Positions 16,090 through 19,445 of a stretch of 19,445 nucleotides of DNA are shown here, one piece after another. Under the pieces are notes generated by a model. The model searched no databases and had not been told where the DNA came from. It saw only the letters and a program-made list of their open reading frames with translations. The stretch covers positions 1 through 19,445 of the forward strand of contig JACQHU010000151.1 in assembly GCA_016198805.1 (NCBI GenBank), written 5' to 3'. Made by a program: the position numbers and the translations under genes. Position 1 is the stretch's first letter. Each line of letters opens with the position of its first letter. This DNA comes from Armatimonadota bacterium (GTDB lineage Bacteria > Sysuimicrobiota > Sysuimicrobiia > Sysuimicrobiales > Humicultoraceae).

Positions 16090-16587
16090 ATGCCGCTCCT
16101 CTATCATCCGACAGTGGCTGCAGTGTGGGTTCTTCTCCTGTGCCCCCCGAAGGGGAAAGGCGTCCTGGGAGGTCTCTTTCGCGAGACGACACTCTTCCAT
16201 CCGTTTACGGTGCACTTCCCGGTGGCCCTGTGGCTCACCAGCGCCCTCTTCGACCTGTTCTATCTGACCAGCCGCAACCAGTTTTATGCGCGGGCGGCGC
16301 AGTACCTGATCGGTCTGGGCATCCTGGGGGCGCTGCTCTCCATCTACCTGGGATTCTGCGATGCCATCCCGCTGGTGCAGGAGGGCGTCGGGCAGGCGTT
16401 TGTGGACAAGCATGCCCTCCACCAGAAGGTGGCCTATGTCACGACGGCGCTCTACAGCCTGAGCTTCCTGCTCCGCTGGCGGCGGCCGGACCTGAGACGC
16501 GCGTGGGTCGGCGGGCTGATGGTCGTCGGCGCCGCCCTGAGCACGGTCACCGCCTATCTGGGCGGCGACATCAGACTCGTGATGTGA
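16090..16587 (+). CDS. DUF2231-type integral membrane protein
   Basis: A 165-residue protein with about four to five transmembrane helices. The DUF2231 hallmark is the first-helix motif HPFTVHFPVALWLTSALFDL (about residues 37-56), followed by a Gly-rich second helix (LIGLGILGALLSIYLGFCD), a His pair between helices (DKHALHQK, His108/His111) and further helices. The conserved His residues suggest heme or metal binding, but no function is proven for the family. The ATG at 16090 has GGGAGG just upstream. It is separated by only 3 bp from the response-regulator gene, so it may act with or be controlled by that system. Confidence 0.82.
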   Translation: MPLLYHPTVAAVWVLLLCPPKGKGVLGGLFRETTLFHPFTVHFPVALWLTSALFDLFYLTSRNQFYARAAQYLIGLGILGALLSIYLGFCDAIPLVQEGVGQAFVDKHALHQKVAYVTTALYSLSFLLRWRRPDLRRAWVGGLMVVGAALSTVTAYLGGDIRLVM

Positions 16588-16590
16588 GCC

Positions 16591-17307
16591 ATGCCGACGC
16601 GCATCCTGGTGGTCGACGACGAGCCGCACATCGTGGAACTCGTGCGGTATAACCTCCTGCAGGAGGGCTTTGAGGTCCTGGCAGCCGGCGACGGAGAAGG
16701 CGCGCTGGCGAAGGCCCGGAGCGAGCGGCCCGATCTCATCGTCCTGGACATCATGCTGCCCGGGGTCGACGGGCTGGAGGTCTGCCGGACGCTGCGGCGT
16801 GAAACGTCTGTCCCCATCATCATGCTCACGGCCAAGGGCGGCGAACTGGAGCGGGTGGTGGGCCTCGAACTGGGCGCCGATGACTACGTCACGAAGCCGT
16901 TCAGCCCGCGGGAGCTGGTGGCGCGGGTCCGGGCTGTGCTCCGGCGCCGGGCCCGCGAGGTCGCGTCGCCGGCGGCGGAGCCGCTGGAGGTCGGCGCGCT
17001 CCGGCTGGATCCGACCACCCATGAAGTGACGCTGGACGCCCGGCCGGTGGATCTGACCGCGCGCGAGTTTGAACTCCTGCGGCTGTTCATGCGGCACCCC
17101 AACCGCGTCTTCACCAGGGACTTCCTGCTGGAACACCTGTGGGGGTACGATTTCTATGGCAGCACGCGCACGGTGGATATGCACGTGAGCCGGCTGCGGG
17201 AGAAGATCGAGGACGAGCCGGTGGAGCCGACGTACATTATGACCGTGCGCGGCGTCGGATACAAACTCCGCGCGCCCACGGCGTCACGCAAGAGGGTGCG
17301 GGCATGA
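16591..17307 (+). CDS. OmpR/PhoP-family response regulator
   Basis: A 238-residue DNA-binding response regulator. The receiver domain (1-120) has the acidic pair Asp9/Asp10, phospho-acceptor Asp53 (LIVLDIMLPGVDG), Thr80 (IIMLTAKG) and Lys102 (YVTKPF). A winged helix-turn-helix covers about 130-230 (LTAREFELLRLFMRHPNRVF, then STRTVDMHVSRLREKIE and VRGVGYKL). The kinase ATG overlaps its stop as ATGA, so the two are coupled. The overall plan matches PhoB/PhoP partners of PhoR-type kinases. No phosphate genes are nearby in the window, so the stimulus is open. Confidence 0.97.
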   Translation: MPTRILVVDDEPHIVELVRYNLLQEGFEVLAAGDGEGALAKARSERPDLIVLDIMLPGVDGLEVCRTLRRETSVPIIMLTAKGGELERVVGLELGADDYVTKPFSPRELVARVRAVLRRRAREVASPAAEPLEVGALRLDPTTHEVTLDARPVDLTAREFELLRLFMRHPNRVFTRDFLLEHLWGYDFYGSTRTVDMHVSRLREKIEDEPVEPTYIMTVRGVGYKLRAPTASRKRVRA

Positions 17308-19070
17308 TGCAGCGATCGATCCGCGCCAGGCTAACCGCGTCCTACCTCCTTCTGGTCTCAGCCTGCCTCATCCTGGTCGCCACCTTCGTGACCTGGCGGC
17401 TGCAGGTCCAGTACATGACGACGTACAGGTCGGTGATCCTCACGCAGGCCCGCCTGATCAGCCGCATGTTGCAGGAATACGGCCAGGAAGGCGGCACCTC
17501 TCCCGCCAGGCTGGAGCGAATGGCCCAGGAGTTCAAATGGCGCCCGGAGGCCACCATCAGCGTCCTGGCCGAGTCTGCCCTCGCCACGATGGACCGGGCT
17601 GTGGCGCCGGATCTCTATGCCGTCGCGGCATGCGTCGCCCGGGGGGATCGGACGGCCGATTGCGCCAGGGAGAACATGCACCGCGACGCGAACGGCCAGG
17701 TGCGCATTTTTGCCGCAGCCCCGGTCGTCGTGCCCGGACAGCCCCTGGCCATCGTGCGTGTCTCCGTCCCCACCGGATGGGTCTGGGTGCAGTTGCGGCG
17801 CATGATCCCGCAGCTGGGCCTGGGGCTGGCGATCGGTCTGGTGGTCGCGTGGGTCGTGGGCTGGCTGCTCGCCCGCAGCCTCGTTGAGCCGATTGACGAA
17901 CTGACCGCCGGCGCCGCGCGGATCAGCGGGGGCGACCTCAGTCAGCCCGTGCGGCCCCACGGGGCCGACGAGATCGCCCGACTCGGTGACATGTTCAACC
18001 GGATGGCCGACCGTCTCCGCGGGATGATCAGCAGCCTGTCGGCGGAGCGCACGAAGCTCGAGGCGATCGTCTCAGGCATGATGGACGGCGTCGTCGCGAC
18101 CGATCGGGAGGGCGCCGTCATTCTGGCGAACCAGGCCGCCACCGAGCTGCTACGCGCGCCCGGGGCCTCCGATTCCGGCAACGTGACGCCCCCGCTCGGC
18201 CCGCGCCTGCGGACGGTCCTGGCCGAGGCCGCGACCCAGGGGCGCGTCACCGCCGAGGAGCTCCCACCCGCTGAGGTCGGCAATCGTCTGGTCGAGGTCC
18301 ACTGCGCCCCGATCGCCGGCGACGGCGGGGCACCCATCGGCGCGGTAGCGGTGCTGCGCGACGTGACCGAGCTGCGGCGCCTGGAGCGGCTGCGCCGCGA
18401 ACTGACGGCCAATGTGTCGCACGAGCTGCGCACGCCGCTGACATCCATCAAGGGATTCGCCGAAACCCTGCTGGGCGGCGCCATGCGCGACGAATCCACG
18501 TGCCGGCGCTTCCTGGAGATCATCGATAAGGAAGCCAACCGCCTCGTCAAGCTTGTCGACGACCTGCTCGATCTCTCCCGCTTCGAGGACAACCGCGTCA
18601 TCCTGGACCTGGGACAGGTCGACGTCGGCCAGCTGGTGGAGGAAACGGTGGCGCGGCTGCGCCCGCTGGCCGGCTCCCGGGATTTCGAGCTGAACGCCCC
18701 GCCCGAAGATGTCATCGCCGTGGCGGACCGCGACCGCCTGGCGCAGGTGCTGACGAACCTGCTGGACAACGCGATCAAGTTCACGCCGGACGGCGGGCGG
18801 ATCTCCGTCATCTGGCGATGCAGCAACGGCGAGGTCGAGGTTGCGGTCGCGGATGCCGGCCCGGGGATCGCCGAGCAGGACCTGCCGCACGTGTTCGAGC
18901 GGTTCTACAAGACCGACCGCTCGCGCGCGGCCACCCCCGGCGGCGGCAGCGGCCTGGGCCTGGCCATCACCAAGCACATCGTCGAGGCACACGGCGGCCG
19001 GATTCGGGTGTCGAGCACACCGGGCAAGGGCACGGTGTTCACGTTTACGCTTCCCCGGAACGGGGACTGA
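17304..19070 (+). CDS. PhoR-like membrane sensor histidine kinase (HAMP-PAS-HisKA-HATPase)
   Basis: A 588-residue kinase. TM1 is about residues 11-31. An extracytoplasmic sensor of about 135 residues follows, with a Cys pair (Cys110, Cys120) that may form a disulfide. TM2 is about 171-190. HAMP covers about 191-243 (EPIDELTAGAARISGGDL). A PAS-like domain spans about 250-355 and ends VAVLRDVTELRRLERLRRE. The HisKA box is ANVSHELRTPLTSIKGF with phospho-His373. The ATPase has N box NLLDNAIKF (485-493), G1 DAGPGIAEQD, F box FERFYKTDRSR and G2 GGGSGLGLAITKHIV. ATG at 17304 overlaps the regulator stop. This is PhoR/WalK-like architecture; the signal is unknown. Confidence 0.97.
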   Translation: MMQRSIRARLTASYLLLVSACLILVATFVTWRLQVQYMTTYRSVILTQARLISRMLQEYGQEGGTSPARLERMAQEFKWRPEATISVLAESALATMDRAVAPDLYAVAACVARGDRTADCARENMHRDANGQVRIFAAAPVVVPGQPLAIVRVSVPTGWVWVQLRRMIPQLGLGLAIGLVVAWVVGWLLARSLVEPIDELTAGAARISGGDLSQPVRPHGADEIARLGDMFNRMADRLRGMISSLSAERTKLEAIVSGMMDGVVATDREGAVILANQAATELLRAPGASDSGNVTPPLGPRLRTVLAEAATQGRVTAEELPPAEVGNRLVEVHCAPIAGDGGAPIGAVAVLRDVTELRRLERLRRELTANVSHELRTPLTSIKGFAETLLGGAMRDESTCRRFLEIIDKEANRLVKLVDDLLDLSRFEDNRVILDLGQVDVGQLVEETVARLRPLAGSRDFELNAPPEDVIAVADRDRLAQVLTNLLDNAIKFTPDGGRISVIWRCSNGEVEVAVADAGPGIAEQDLPHVFERFYKTDRSRAATPGGGSGLGLAITKHIVEAHGGRIRVSSTPGKGTVFTFTLPRNGD

Positions 19071-19253
19071 CCCGAGCCCTGCCAGGCGGCCGGGAATTCC
19101 GACCGCCAGTTCTACTGGATTCTCAGTCTCGTGGTTCTTTCTATCCTGGTGCCTATCTTTCTGCGCTTGATCAGCGCCTGATCCCCGCGCGGGAATGCCA
19201 CTTACGTTAGGGCGTGTCGCCGGTCCGCATTGGGAGGCGGCCGATCTGCCAGC
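19071..19253. other. convergent intergenic region after the kinase gene
   Basis: 183 bp between the kinase stop and the livF stop. It holds an imperfect inverted repeat (19085-19107, GGCGGCCGG/CCGACCGCC around GAATT) and a perfect hairpin GATCAG-CGC-CTGATC (19169-19183). Neither has a clear T-tract, so termination is only possible. The stretch 19108-19180 is less GC-rich and, in the kinase frame after its stop, encodes a membrane-helix-like peptide ending at a second TGA (see findings). Confidence 0.4.
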
Positions 19254-19445
19254 CTATCCGCCCAGGTAGGCCCTTTTCACTTCGGGGTTCTCGCGAAGTT
19301 CGGCCGCCGACCCCTGGAGGATGACCTCGCCCGTCTGCAGCACGTAGGCGCGGTGCGCGATGGACAGCGCCATGAAGGCGTTCTGCTCAACCAGCAGCAC
19401 GGTCCCGCCCTGCGCGTTGATGTCGCGGACCGTCTGGAAGATCGA
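19254..19445 (-). CDS. livF: branched-chain amino acid ABC transporter ATP-binding protein LivF, C-terminal part
   Basis: Partial; the N-terminus lies beyond the window end. The visible 63 residues include the post-Walker-B beta strand and H-loop-equivalent region GGTVLLVEQNAFMALSIAHR and the LivF-typical tail YVLQTGEVILQGSAAELREN followed by PEVKRAYLGG. LivF couples ATP hydrolysis to uptake of branched-chain amino acids or related solutes as part of LivFGHMJ. LivF rather than LivG is favoured by the short ending in AYLGG and the VEQN motif. Other genes of the transporter would lie outside the window. It converges with the kinase gene. Confidence 0.95.
   Translation of the reverse strand, partial: SIFQTVRDINAQGGTVLLVEQNAFMALSIAHRAYVLQTGEVILQGSAAELRENPEVKRAYLGG

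Noticed and set aside
19169..19183. GATCAG-CGC-CTGATC hairpin as a terminator
   Set aside because: Perfect 6-bp stem, but no T-tract on either strand directly after it. It is noted in the intergenic entry only.

Overview
The window is GC-rich, densely coded bacterial DNA with short gaps, 4-13 bp gene overlaps and frequent GTG/TTG starts. Three traits point to a deep-branching, possibly thermophilic, Terrabacteria-like bacterium: a T-box riboswitch, a Thermus-like aminopropyltransferase and an ECF sigma/anti-sigma/RseB-like cluster. This placement is inference; no marker fixes the phylum.

Layout. At 1-652 (minus) lie a MazG-type pyrophosphohydrolase and the N-terminal part of an M19 membrane dipeptidase, which runs off the edge. 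At 737-2981 (plus) are a GNAT acetyltransferase and an unrecognised 485-residue protein with two C-terminal membrane helices. At 2978-6067 (minus) is an envelope-stress-like set: ECF sigma factor, zinc anti-sigma factor, RseB-like periplasmic protein, then an aminopropyltransferase. A tandem GGAACC repeat upstream looks like an autoregulated ECF promoter. At 6142-10785 (minus) a consensus promoter drives a leucine-specific T-box leader, ilvE, leuS and comEA. At 10837-15429 (minus) five packed genes run tdh-kbl-moeA-moaC-moaB: threonine catabolism followed by molybdenum cofactor synthesis. At 15600-19070 (plus) are a small secreted protein, a DUF2231 membrane protein and a PhoP/PhoR-like two-component system. 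A livF fragment (minus) closes the window.

The standout is the ilvE-leuS leader. It has a promoter (TTGACG, 18 nt, TATAAT), a T-box Stem I with a CUC (Leu) specifier, a canonical T-box antiterminator and a terminator. Between Stem I and the antiterminator sits a complete tRNA-Ala(GGC) gene with encoded CCA and the G3:U70 identity pair. It is held in an 11-position helix (10 pairs, one U-U mismatch) whose 3' arm directly abuts the antiterminator, so the tRNA appears to occupy the loop of the Stem III position. I know of no described riboswitch with a tRNA gene inside it.
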